Origin: Pseudomonadota bacterium
GTDB lineage: Bacteria; Desulfobacterota; Desulfobulbia; Desulfobulbales; Desulfocapsaceae
Length of the DNA stretch: 64,000 bases
NCBI GenBank assembly: GCA_018821985.1
Contig: JAHJKP010000026.1
Span: 124,001-188,000 of the forward strand
Direction of reading: 5' to 3'
This document shows, one piece after another, positions 1 through 8,145 of the stretch (position 1 is its first letter; every line of letters starts with the position of its first letter). The translations under genes and the position numbers were made by a program. Below the pieces are notes generated by a model that had not been told where the DNA came from, made no database searches, and worked only from the letters and a program-made list of their open reading frames with translations.

Positions 1-246
1 ATCACTCATTCCATAGAGCAGACAGAAAAAAACCGTTTTCAGGGCCACTTTAACAAGAGAAAGCTGTTTCGCCGAGCTGAAATACCACAAAACAGCCATG
101 GCAAGCAGACCATAAATTCCCATGTGGCATATCTTATCCGCCCCGGGAAGGGGCGGCAAGTAAAGGGTATTACCAGCTTGATGGGAGAAAAAAAAGATAA
201 TCCCCATCACAAGAAACATGGGGATTATGCGCAGAAAAAGAAGCAA
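1..246 (-). CDS. VanZ-like membrane protein, cut by the window edge
   Basis: The minus strand reads an open frame running off position 1, with hydrophobic stretches and the motifs LPPLPGADKICHMGIYGLL and YGMSD. These match the VanZ family signature (D-K-x-x-H, then a membrane helix, then Y-G-x-x-D/E). VanZ proteins are small inner-membrane proteins; the founding member affects teicoplanin resistance, but most have no known role. I chose the TTG at 246, ten bases after the stop of the upstream SEC-C gene, because it gives the usual start (short leader, LLLFLRIIP, then a helix). Inner ATG codons at 219 and 207 are possible. The C-terminus is outside the window. A terminator-like hairpin lies inside the first 60 bases of the gene. 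Confidence 0.7.
   Translation of the reverse strand, partial: MLLFLRIIPMFLVMGIIFFFSHQAGNTLYLPPLPGADKICHMGIYGLLAMAVLWYFSSAKQLSLVKVALKTVFFCLLYGMSD
188..228 (-). terminator. Terminator-like hairpin inside the VanZ-like 5' coding region
   Basis: Perfect 11-bp arms ATAATCCCCAT (197-207) and ATGGGGATTAT (218-228) enclose a 10-base loop. On the minus strand the stem is followed directly by eight T residues (188-195). This has the form of an intrinsic terminator and lies about 30 bases after the SEC-C stop. It also lies within the VanZ-like frame, where it encodes the near-symmetric peptide IIPMFLVMGII. It may attenuate the second gene or end most SEC-C transcripts. Confidence 0.5.
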
Positions 247-256
247 GGGGATTCCG

Positions 257-790
257 TCAGACTGATGGCCCAACCGGGTTTGATTTATCCTGCTTCAGAT
301 GGACCATACCGAGCTGTTCTGCAGAGAATTTCTTTTTGATACGTTTCATTGCGGCATGAATCTCTTTGGTCGGATAACCAGTCAGCATCTGCACAGAACG
401 ATCCGCATAGGCCTTGATCTCAAATTCCCGATTGTGAATGGCAAAAACATGACTCCAATTAATTTCAATGGTCTCAGGACTCTGATCAACAGGAACATCG
501 AGTGCCACCCCACCCTTGGCCAACTGTACGCCATCGGAATCAGTGATTTCAAGCAGCCAGGCATCACCCGCAACCGTCGAGAAGAGAATAAAAACCCCAA
601 GTTCCTTGATCTTCTGTTGTCCTTCAAACGCTGCCTTCTGAATCTGTTCAATCTCATGAACCAGGGAGACCTTAAAGGCCTGCTCCGGACTCCTGGGGAC
701 AAGCCCAGCCTGCTGTTTCAACAAACAACAGTGTTTGAATTTTCTTCCGCTTCCGCAGAGACATTGTTCATTACGTCCTATTTTCCCCAT
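257..790 (-). CDS. SEC-C motif protein
   Basis: This 177-residue protein opens with GKIGRNEQCLCGSGRKFKHCC, a SEC-C zinc-binding motif of the kind found at the SecA C-terminus and in many small bacterial proteins. In SecA the motif binds zinc and helps contact SecB and ribosomes; in stand-alone proteins its role is unknown. The remaining ~150 residues are soluble and I do not recognise a second domain. I chose the ATG at 790, with AAGG seven bases upstream; an in-frame GTG at 796 is less likely. It follows nrdJ by 48 bases in the same direction, so the two may be cotranscribed. Confidence 0.75.
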   Translation of the reverse strand: MGKIGRNEQCLCGSGRKFKHCCLLKQQAGLVPRSPEQAFKVSLVHEIEQIQKAAFEGQQKIKELGVFILFSTVAGDAWLLEITDSDGVQLAKGGVALDVPVDQSPETIEINWSHVFAIHNREFEIKAYADRSVQMLTGYPTKEIHAAMKRIKKKFSAEQLGMVHLKQDKSNPVGPSV

Positions 791-838
791 TGCCACACCT
801 TCCTGTCTGCCGACCTTAAAATACTTCTTTTTAAATTA

Positions 839-3010
839 TTACGAACACTTACTATAACCACACTGATGACAGGTCTCACAACCTTCTTCAAAAATCAGCT
901 GACCGGAACATTCCGGACAGACACTGGCAAAACCATGATGAGTTCCTGCCATAAATGATTTAAAAAGTTTACTCAATTGCGCTGGCAGATCTAGCATATG
1001 TCCACTGGAACGGTCAAGCTGTTTAATGATCTCGCTGGCAGGGATATTGAAGCGCAGAGCCAGGGAGACCAGACGGCAGGTGGTGGTCCACATGGTTGAC
1101 TTATCTTTCAGATCAACACGATTATCAAAGGGAAACTTGGCAAAGACCTCCATGGGTTTCTCATTCTCATCAAAACAGACAATGATATAGACTGATTTCT
1201 GATCCTGATCCTTCAAACGGTAGCGCTTGGCATTCAAGGTGTCCGGCAGATTCCTTTTCACCATACCGTCACAGGATACCACTGCCAGCTGCTCGCTTTC
1301 AGCCGATCCCCCGGCATTCAAGACCTGCGAATCCCGGGAGCCATCGCGATAGACAGTCAGCCCCTTGCACCCCAGCTGAAAGCCAAGAAGATAGCACAAT
1401 TTCACCTCTTCACGGGTGGCGCTGTTGGGCAGATTAATGGTCTTGGAGATGGAGGAATCAACCCCGCTCTGCTGCAAGACACCCTGCATGCGGATATGAT
1501 CCTCAGGCCTGACATCCTGGGCTGTACGAAATACCTCTTGCCAATGTTCCGGGATCTCCTCATGGCCAATCACCGTGCCACTATCCGCCACCTTGCTCAT
1601 CAGCTCTTCCGAGAAAAAACCTTCCTCCCTGGCAATCTGCTCAAAATATTTATTGACCAGGATCAGTCGATCCCCGTCCATTACATGCTTGACCATGACA
1701 ATGGAGAAATAGGGTTCACAACCCGAGGCACAGTCGGCAATCATGGAGACAGTGCCTGTGGGCTGGATTGAGGTCAGGGCGGCATTCCGGCGGGCACCAT
1801 ATTTATTGACAGCAGGATCATAGGCCGGGAAAGCCCCTTTTTCCTCCGCCAGCTGCATGGAGCGTTCTTCGGCCGCATCACGGATAAACTGCATCACCTC
1901 GGAGGCCACGTTCCGTCCTTCTTCACTGCCATAGGGGATACCCATCTGAATCAGCATATCATGCAGCCCCATGATACCAAGACCGATCTTCCGAGTTTTT
2001 AAGGTCATCTCCTCGATCTCCGGGATGGGAAAGCGGTTGCAGTCAATCACATTATCAAGAAAAATCGTGGCCGTCTGGGTAACCTTTTTCAGCCGTTCAT
2101 AATCAACCTGGCCATGGGCGACAAAATTGGCCAGGTTGATAGAACCGAGATTACAGCTCTCATAGGGAAGAAGCCATTGCTCTCCGCAGGGATTGGTGGC
2201 CTCAAAGTCACCCAGCTGCGGGGTCATGTTGGCCCGGTTGGCCGCGTCAATAAAGAGTACCCCCGGTTCACCATTATGCCAGGCAAGATCAATGATCTTT
2301 TCAAAGACACTACGTGCATCAAGAGAGGTAACCACAACTCCTGTGGCAGGCTCAATCAGGTCATACTCATGCCCCTCTTCCACTGCCTCCATAAAGGCAT
2401 CCGTAATCGCCACACTGAAATTAAAATTATTAAACTTGTTCTGGTCCTCTTTGGCACAGATAAAATCCATAATATCAGGATGATCAATGCGGAGGACTCC
2501 CATATTGGCCCCCCGCCGCTTCCCGCCCTGCTTGATGGTTTCCGTGGCCACATCAAAGACTGCGGCAAAGGAAAGGGGACCGGAGGCAACCCCCTGGGTT
2601 GATCTAACGGCTGCGTTCTTGGAACGAAGGCGGGAAAATGAATATCCGGTTCCTCCGCCAGTCTTGTGAACCAGTGCACCATTGCGGATGGCGGTGAAGA
2701 TACCATCCATGGAGTCCTCTATGGGAAGGACAAAACAGGCAGACAATTGACCAAGATCCGTCCCGGCATTCATCAGGCAGGGCGAATTAGGCAGAAAATC
2801 CAGATGATATATCAGACGGAAGAATTCTTCACCAAGTTCGGCCCCCTGCGTTCCCTTTCCATTCCCCAAGGCTACGGCATCGGCCACGCGATGACAAAGG
2901 GTTTCCCATGTTTCCACCGGCTGTCCGGCATCATCCTTCAGATAGTAGCGCCTGGCCAGGACGGTCTCGGCCGTAGCGGTCATTTCTTGCTTGGTGTGAT
3001 CAGGGGTCAT
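839..3010 (-). CDS. nrdJ: Adenosylcobalamin-dependent (class II) ribonucleotide reductase
   Basis: The 723-residue protein reduces ribonucleotides to deoxyribonucleotides using a cobalamin-generated thiyl radical. Visible family features are NSPCLMNAG, the substrate-site cysteine in LSACFVLPIEDS, the active-site block NPCGEQWLLPYESCNLGSIN (the catalytic Asn-Cys-Glu), PTGTVSMIADCASGCEP, and a C-terminal four-cysteine segment CPEC...CHQCGYSKC typical of the redox-active tail. There is no N-terminal ATP-cone. The frame is open to 3139, but the ATG at 3010 has AAGAGG seven bases upstream and gives the normal N-terminus. Two promoter and NrdR-box candidates precede it. No cobalamin riboswitch was recognised. 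Confidence 0.95.
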   Translation of the reverse strand: MTPDHTKQEMTATAETVLARRYYLKDDAGQPVETWETLCHRVADAVALGNGKGTQGAELGEEFFRLIYHLDFLPNSPCLMNAGTDLGQLSACFVLPIEDSMDGIFTAIRNGALVHKTGGGTGYSFSRLRSKNAAVRSTQGVASGPLSFAAVFDVATETIKQGGKRRGANMGVLRIDHPDIMDFICAKEDQNKFNNFNFSVAITDAFMEAVEEGHEYDLIEPATGVVVTSLDARSVFEKIIDLAWHNGEPGVLFIDAANRANMTPQLGDFEATNPCGEQWLLPYESCNLGSINLANFVAHGQVDYERLKKVTQTATIFLDNVIDCNRFPIPEIEEMTLKTRKIGLGIMGLHDMLIQMGIPYGSEEGRNVASEVMQFIRDAAEERSMQLAEEKGAFPAYDPAVNKYGARRNAALTSIQPTGTVSMIADCASGCEPYFSIVMVKHVMDGDRLILVNKYFEQIAREEGFFSEELMSKVADSGTVIGHEEIPEHWQEVFRTAQDVRPEDHIRMQGVLQQSGVDSSISKTINLPNSATREEVKLCYLLGFQLGCKGLTVYRDGSRDSQVLNAGGSAESEQLAVVSCDGMVKRNLPDTLNAKRYRLKDQDQKSVYIIVCFDENEKPMEVFAKFPFDNRVDLKDKSTMWTTTCRLVSLALRFNIPASEIIKQLDRSSGHMLDLPAQLSKLFKSFMAGTHHGFASVCPECSGQLIFEEGCETCHQCGYSKCS

Positions 3011-3133
3011 ATCGTGCCTCTTATTGTCGTCTGATAAATCAATAAATCTGAAAAATTTCTCCTGAAATCTCCTGAGCACCCCGCTTGCAAGGCCGGAAAA
3101 TCTCTCCAAAAAAAATACCCCAATTAATGGGAC

Positions 3134-3171
3134 GCACAAGATATATACACCACCCTTGTGGCATTACTCAA
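3134..3171 (-). promoter_or_regulatory. Second candidate nrdJ promoter with partial NrdR-like box
   Basis: TTGAGT (3166-3171), an 18-base spacer and TATATA (3142-3147) repeat the layout seen 34 bases upstream. The -10 lies in TGTATATATCTTGTGC (3134-3149), in which one half of the NrdR consensus is well kept and the other is weak. The two boxes are 45 bases apart, not the 31-32 usual for paired NrdR sites, which weakens the case. Confidence 0.3.
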
Positions 3172-3175
3172 GGAG

Positions 3176-3205
3176 ATTCTACAACATATTGTGCCAGAGA
3201 CTCAA
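3176..3205 (-). promoter_or_regulatory. Candidate nrdJ promoter with NrdR-like box in the spacer
   Basis: On the minus strand TTGAGT (3200-3205) and TAGAAT (3176-3181) form -35 and -10 candidates with an 18-base spacer. An imperfect palindrome, GCACAATATGTTGTAG (3179-3194), fills the spacer. It matches about 12 of 16 positions of the NrdR consensus as I remember it. A repressor bound there would block RNA polymerase. The promoter is an inference from sequence only. Confidence 0.4.
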
Positions 3206-3367
3206 AGCGAGTTTAACAACTCCTTAATATTCAGGAAAAAATTTACAAACAAATAAGATGTTTTTTCTCTCCTCATGCCCTCTCGCCTCAATGAGATTTT
3301 GCAATGAAAAAAATACGCAAAAAAATATTCCCGTCGCCCTGGCATCCATAATTTCCTGATAGATTTT

Positions 3368-5047
3368 ATGGTACGCCTGATGTATTTTAAAAAAATGAGT
3401 AACCATTTCATCATCGAAGGAACCATTGCAGATGTAGTAAACGGGCAGTTCTTCAAGGGAGGGTTTGAAGTAAACCACGGTAGAATTACCCGAATCTACA
3501 ATAAAGATGACGTTCCCGACCAATTCATCCTCCCCGGCTTGATTGACGCCCACATCCATATTGAAAGTTCGATGCTGGTTCCTTCGGAATTTGCACGACT
3601 GGCCGTAATACACGGTACGGTCGCAACAGTGTCGGACCCCCATGAAATTGCCAACGTCCTGGGACTTGATGGAATTGATTTCATGATCAGAAACAGCCAG
3701 GAGGTTCCGTTCAAATTCTTTTTCGGCGCACCAAGCTGCGTACCGGCTACATCATTTGAATCATCAGGCACTCACCTGGGACCCGAAGAAATTGCCGCTC
3801 TGCTGGGAAGAAAGGAGATCAAATACCTCTCCGAAATGATGAATTTCCCCGGAGTGATTAATAACGACAAAGAGGTAATGGCAAAAATCGATATCGCCCA
3901 AGAACAGAAGAAGCCCATAGACGGTCATGCCCCGGGCCTTAGCGGCGAGCAGCTCAGGAAATACATTGCAAGCGGCATCACTACCGATCACGAATGTTTT
4001 ACCCTGGAAGAAGCACGCGAAAAAATCGCTTATGGCATGAAGGTGCAGATCAGAGAGGGAAGCGCTGCCAAAAATTTCAACACACTTATTCCCTTAATTC
4101 AAGAGAACAGCAAAAATATCATGTTCTGTTCGGATGATAAACATCCCGACGAACTGCTGGAGGGACATATCAACCTGATGATCAGAAGAGCGATTCAGTT
4201 GGGATATGATCCTCTCCAAATCTTAAAGGTATGTACACTGAACCCGGTACGTCACTATCAGCTTGACGTTGGACTTTTGCAACAAGGAGATCCTGCCGAT
4301 TTCATTATCGTGGACAATTTCAACGATTTTAACATTGCAGCAACCTATATCAACGGGGTAGCAGTGTCCCGTAATGCTCATTGTCTTTTCTCCACCGAAA
4401 AAGGAGACACACCAAATATATTCAACGCCTCCCCCCTATCCATGGGGGATATAATAGTTCCAGCCCTGGCAGGCACGATCAAGATCATCAGAGCACTTGA
4501 CGGTCAACTGATCACCAAACAGGAATTTGGAGAAGCGAAGATTAAAGACAATCTGGTGGTAAGCGACACCGAAAGAGATATTTTAAAAATAGTGGTCATG
4601 AACAGGTATGAGGACAGCCGACCGGCAGTAGCCTTTATCCGGGGATTTGGGCTGAGAAAAGGGGCGCTGGCTTCAACCGTTGCCCACGACAGCCATAATG
4701 TCATAGCAGTAGGAACATCAGACAGAGAGATCGTCAATGCCGTCAATATGCTGATTGAGTCCAAGGGTGGGATCGTCGTGGTTGACGGAGAGGAACAATT
4801 ACATCTGCCACTGCCCGTTGCCGGCATCATGACCAATCAGAACGGGCAGGAAGTAGCGACCATTTACCGGCAGCTTAACGCAGCTGCCAAAAAACTGGGG
4901 ACACCTTTACATGCCCCTTTCATGACACTTTCATTCATGGCGCTGCTGGTTATTCCAGAACTCAAATTAAGTGACCAGGGGTTATTTGACGGATCCCAGT
5001 TTGACTTTACTTCTTTATTCAAGTCTCACACTCCACTCACACCCTGA
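3368..5047 (+). CDS. ade: Adenine deaminase
   Basis: The 559-residue protein converts adenine to hypoxanthine and ammonia in purine salvage. It is an amidohydrolase: the metal-binding signature LPGLIDAHIHIESSM is near residues 56-70, followed by VSDPHEIANVLG, the histidine block PIDGHAPGLSG, TTDHECF and CSDDKHPDEL. The C-terminal half (KGALASTVAHDSHNVIAVG...) is the family-specific adenine deaminase domain. The length is typical. The start is uncertain: ATG codons at 3368, 3380 and 3395 are all in frame and none has a good Shine-Dalgarno. The gene stands alone on the plus strand, divergent from nrdJ. Confidence 0.93.
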   Translation: MVRLMYFKKMSNHFIIEGTIADVVNGQFFKGGFEVNHGRITRIYNKDDVPDQFILPGLIDAHIHIESSMLVPSEFARLAVIHGTVATVSDPHEIANVLGLDGIDFMIRNSQEVPFKFFFGAPSCVPATSFESSGTHLGPEEIAALLGRKEIKYLSEMMNFPGVINNDKEVMAKIDIAQEQKKPIDGHAPGLSGEQLRKYIASGITTDHECFTLEEAREKIAYGMKVQIREGSAAKNFNTLIPLIQENSKNIMFCSDDKHPDELLEGHINLMIRRAIQLGYDPLQILKVCTLNPVRHYQLDVGLLQQGDPADFIIVDNFNDFNIAATYINGVAVSRNAHCLFSTEKGDTPNIFNASPLSMGDIIVPALAGTIKIIRALDGQLITKQEFGEAKIKDNLVVSDTERDILKIVVMNRYEDSRPAVAFIRGFGLRKGALASTVAHDSHNVIAVGTSDREIVNAVNMLIESKGGIVVVDGEEQLHLPLPVAGIMTNQNGQEVATIYRQLNAAAKKLGTPLHAPFMTLSFMALLVIPELKLSDQGLFDGSQFDFTSLFKSHTPLTP

Positions 5048-5096
5048 AAACGATCATCAGGTCTTAAAGGGTTTTCACTGGATTACACAGGACAAC

Positions 5097-5130
5097 AAAA
5101 AAACCCGCAAGCCTGATCAGGGTGCGGGTT
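5097..5130 (-). terminator. Intrinsic terminator of tRNA-Arg
   Basis: Arms AACCCGC (5102-5108) and GCGGGTT (5124-5130) are extended by the inner palindrome CCTGATCAGG (5112-5121). On the minus strand a T-run (5097-5103) follows the stem. It lies 34 bases beyond the tRNA 3' end. Confidence 0.7.
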
Positions 5131-5164
5131 AATGTTCTTCTTGAGACTGACGGGGGTTTTGAAA

Positions 5165-5241
5165 TGGTGGGCGAGATGGGATTCGAACCCATGACCTTCG
5201 GCTTCGGAGGCCGACACTCTATCCAGCTGAGCTACCCGCCC
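5165..5241 (-). tRNA. tRNA-Arg (anticodon CCG)
   Basis: The minus strand folds into a full cloverleaf. The acceptor stem GGGCGGG pairs with CTCGCCC (one G-U), the D-arm contains AGCTGGATA, and the anticodon stem TCGGC/GCCGA encloses the loop CTCCGAA. The T-arm ATGGG-TTCGAAT-CCCAT is followed by discriminator A and an encoded CCA. Anticodon CCG reads the arginine codon CGG. The length is 77 bases including CCA. Confidence 0.96.
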
Positions 5242-5460
5242 ACATTACATAACTTTCCCAGAAAACAGTACATTAGCTTTAAACTATTTTCCAGACTCAT
5301 GCATTATCTTTTTCTACAAAAAACAAACCTTCTCACTGGGAGGAGGCAACAACGAAGTAAAATACTTTGTTCTTCCCCTCGTCTTGATTAGGATCACTCT
5401 TTAAGAAGAATTTTCCGTCTAATTCACCCAACCGTCAACATTTCAGGAGGGCACACTATT

Positions 5461-6309
5461 ATGGATGCAGCATACATTCCGGCTCAATATCTGCAGCTGG
5501 CAAAAGATTGGCTTCTCAACAACGGCATTGGGCTTCTCATGGCTATTGCCATCTTCATCCTTGGCCGCTGGCTGGCCAGATGGTTTGCAACACTGGGACA
5601 AAAGGCCCTTCTCAAGGGAGGAGTGGAATATACCCTGGCCCAGTTTTTAAACAAACTCATCTACTATGCCCTGCTTACGACCGTTATTGTCGCTGCCGCC
5701 GATCAACTGGGCATCAAAACGACCTCTTTTATCGCCATCCTTGGTGCGGCCGGCCTGGCAATTGCCTTGGCGCTCAAAGACTCACTTGCCAATTTTGCCT
5801 CTGGCCTGATGCTGATCATGTTCAGACCGTTTAAGGTGGGAGACGTTATCACCGCCAGCGGGGTCACCGGCACGGTACGTGATATTGATATCTTCAGCAC
5901 CATCATTCTGACAGGGGATAATCAAAAGATCATCGTTCCCAACAGCGGTATTACCTCCGGCATCATCACCAACATTAATGCCGAATCAACACGCCGAATA
6001 GACCTGACGATCGGCATTGGCTATCAAGATGACAGTAACCAGGCCAAAGAGGTCCTCTTTGAACTCCTGCAGGCAGATAAACGCATCCTGACTGATCCAG
6101 CTCCCCAAATTGCCATCGCGGAACTTGCGGAATCAAGTATCCAGATCGTTGTCCGGCCCTGGGTGCAAACCTCCGACTACTGGGATGTCCGCTTTGACCT
6201 GACCGAAAAGATCAAGATCAGCTTTGACGAAAAAGGTATTTCTTTTCCCTATCCCCAACGAGATGTCCATATATATCAAACAAATCGGCAGGACAGCACA
6301 GAGCACTGA
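5461..6309 (+). CDS. mscS: MscS-type small-conductance mechanosensitive channel
   Basis: This 282-residue inner-membrane protein has three predicted helices near residues 20-40, 63-83 and 88-112. The third is the glycine/alanine-rich pore helix GAAGLAIALALKDSLANFASG, the MscS hallmark, followed by the beta domain FRPFKVGDVITASGVTGTV and the cytoplasmic vestibule ending in FPYPQRDVHI. It opens under membrane tension to release solutes on hypo-osmotic shock. AGGAGG lies about nine bases before the ATG. The length is near that of E. coli MscS. It is a single gene, convergent with the folC-HNH pair. Confidence 0.93.
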   Translation: MDAAYIPAQYLQLAKDWLLNNGIGLLMAIAIFILGRWLARWFATLGQKALLKGGVEYTLAQFLNKLIYYALLTTVIVAAADQLGIKTTSFIAILGAAGLAIALALKDSLANFASGLMLIMFRPFKVGDVITASGVTGTVRDIDIFSTIILTGDNQKIIVPNSGITSGIITNINAESTRRIDLTIGIGYQDDSNQAKEVLFELLQADKRILTDPAPQIAIAELAESSIQIVVRPWVQTSDYWDVRFDLTEKIKISFDEKGISFPYPQRDVHIYQTNRQDSTEH

Positions 6310-6375
6310 ACGTATTCACTCCAGAACAGAATTCACAAAAAGCGGCAGCCAATGACTGCGGGGTAGGACATCCTG

Positions 6376-6681
6376 TCACTTGTCAAAATTCAGCATTTCC
6401 AGATATTCCTCCCACTCCAGGGGAAGCATGTTCTTTTTCTGGTTATTGCAGCTTTTACAGGAAGGAACCAGATTGTCCCTGGTACTACGCCCGCCACGGG
6501 TCAGCGGAACCAGATGGTCCATGGTCAGCTCCTTGTAAGGGACTGTCTGCCCACAATAATAACACTTTCCAGAGGCAGTCTTCTGCTGCCACCAGCGACT
6601 CTTGCGCATCTCCCTGGCCTTGGCCCGTTCCGTACGGATCTGGGCCTCATCCATCCCATCAAATCCGAAAAAATCCTTCAC
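6376..6681 (-). CDS. HNH endonuclease family protein
   Basis: The 101-residue protein has an HNH fold: CYYCGQ and CKSCNNQK form the zinc knuckle, and MDHLVPLTRGGRSTRDNLVPSC supplies the catalytic His and the Asn that define the motif. Such small nucleases cut or nick DNA; chromosomal stand-alone members are mostly uncharacterised. It starts at a GTG (6681) that overlaps the folC stop by four bases (GTGA), so translation is probably coupled. I see no neighbouring phage or restriction gene. The pairing with a folate gene has no obvious functional logic. Confidence 0.85.
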   Translation of the reverse strand: MKDFFGFDGMDEAQIRTERAKAREMRKSRWWQQKTASGKCYYCGQTVPYKELTMDHLVPLTRGGRSTRDNLVPSCKSCNNQKKNMLPLEWEEYLEMLNFDK

Positions 6682-8024
6682 CCTGTCACCAACTCACCCA
6701 AGAGGATCTTGCGCACCGCCCCGACCAGATATAAAGAGCCGGCTACCACAATCAGGTCTCCTGCCGCAGCCAAGGCCTCAGCCCGCATCAAGGCCTGATC
6801 GACCTCAGGGACACACTCACAACGTCCCTGCATCCCTGCATCAAGATGTTCCAGCAACTGCTCCGGCTCGGCGGCACGTTCCCCGTCCGGCCTGGTGAGT
6901 AGCAGAACCCCTGCCAGGTTACCAATCAGCGGCAGGGTCTTCCGCAGATCCTTATCCAGCATAGCGCCCCAGACCACTATCAGCCTTTTATATTCATACT
7001 CATGGCGCAGGGTAAGGACCAGACTCTCCACCCCGGCTGGATTGTGCGCCCCGTCCAGAAGATAACACACGGTTTTTTTATCCGTTCTCTGCCCCTGTTC
7101 ACGTACGTCCCGACTTCTGCGGTCCAGACAGATACACTCAAGACGACCTGGCCAGCGCACCGCCTCAAGAGCTGCCCGAATTGTCTCCGGAGAAAGGAAG
7201 AAACCATGCGGTCGCAACAGGGCCAGCGTGGCCAGGGCAAGGGAAGCATTGACAATCTGATAGCTGCCGCGCATGAAACAGCGCAATGAGTTCAGAGGCA
7301 GAAGTGACAGATTTACGTTCTCCGGCAGCCACGACCAGGAGCGATCATGGCCCTGCTCGGCATGAAAATCCCGGCCATAAAGATAGAGAGGCGCCTTGCG
7401 CTCACGACAGGTCCGACTCACAACCTCCAGCCCCTCATCCGCCGCCACTCCAGAGACTACGGGCACAGAATCTTTGATTATTCCGGCCTTTTCCGCTGCC
7501 ACCGCCGCCACAGTAGTGCCAAGATAGGCCTCATGGTCCATGGTCACGTTGGTAATCACCGAGACCAGGGGCACAACCACATTGGTAGCATCCAGCCTAC
7601 CACCAAGCCCGGTCTCGAGAATCACCAGGTCAAGCCCTGATTCTGCAAACCAGAGCAGGGCAAGAGCAGTAGTAAACTCAAAATAGGTTATTTTTTCTGC
7701 ACCAAGCACACCCTTGATCCGGGTTGCCAGTTCAGCGAATTTCTCCCTGCTGATAAATTCCTCATTAATCCGGAAGCGCTCCCTGACCGAACTGAGATGG
7801 GGAGAGGTATAAAGGCCAACGCGATACCCAGCCGCGGCCAGAAGAGTCAAAAGAGTGACACTTACCGATCCCTTGCCATTGGTACCGGCCACATGGACAT
7901 ATCGCAACTGCTGCTCCGGATGGCCAACCCTGGCCAGAAACGAGCACATGGAGTCAAGACCAAGCTTTATCTTATGAAACTGCAAGTCTTCAAGATAGAT
8001 TTGTGCTTCCTGGTAGTTCATCAC
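6678..8024 (-). CDS. folC: Bifunctional folylpolyglutamate/dihydrofolate synthase
   Basis: The 448-residue Mur-ligase-fold enzyme adds glutamate to dihydropteroate and to folates. The P-loop is VAGTNGKGSVSVTL (residues ~46-59), with YTSPHLSSVRERFRIN, the Omega-loop region, ETGLGGRLDATNVV, TNVTMDHEAYLG and LLDGAHNPAGV, all diagnostic of FolC. The length is normal. It starts with two consecutive ATG codons and no strong Shine-Dalgarno. It overlaps the downstream HNH gene by four bases. The chorismate-to-folate branch also appears in the window as the PabB-PabC fusion at 19.2-21.2 kb. Confidence 0.95.
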   Translation of the reverse strand: MMNYQEAQIYLEDLQFHKIKLGLDSMCSFLARVGHPEQQLRYVHVAGTNGKGSVSVTLLTLLAAAGYRVGLYTSPHLSSVRERFRINEEFISREKFAELATRIKGVLGAEKITYFEFTTALALLWFAESGLDLVILETGLGGRLDATNVVVPLVSVITNVTMDHEAYLGTTVAAVAAEKAGIIKDSVPVVSGVAADEGLEVVSRTCRERKAPLYLYGRDFHAEQGHDRSWSWLPENVNLSLLPLNSLRCFMRGSYQIVNASLALATLALLRPHGFFLSPETIRAALEAVRWPGRLECICLDRRSRDVREQGQRTDKKTVCYLLDGAHNPAGVESLVLTLRHEYEYKRLIVVWGAMLDKDLRKTLPLIGNLAGVLLLTRPDGERAAEPEQLLEHLDAGMQGRCECVPEVDQALMRAEALAAAGDLIVVAGSLYLVGAVRKILLGELVTG

Positions 8025-8145
8025 AATAAAAAGAATAAATAGTTTTTCTCATGACATTCTCCCCACAAGACAGAAAGGCGCCGAGGAAAAAACAAATTTT
8101 GTTCTTTCTCAGCGCCTCTGAGTCTCTGCGGAGATCTGCCTGCCC

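Noticed and set aside
3011-3139. Longer N-terminus for the ribonucleotide reductase
   Set aside because: The extra 43 residues do not resemble the family, and a clear Shine-Dalgarno precedes the ATG at 3010.
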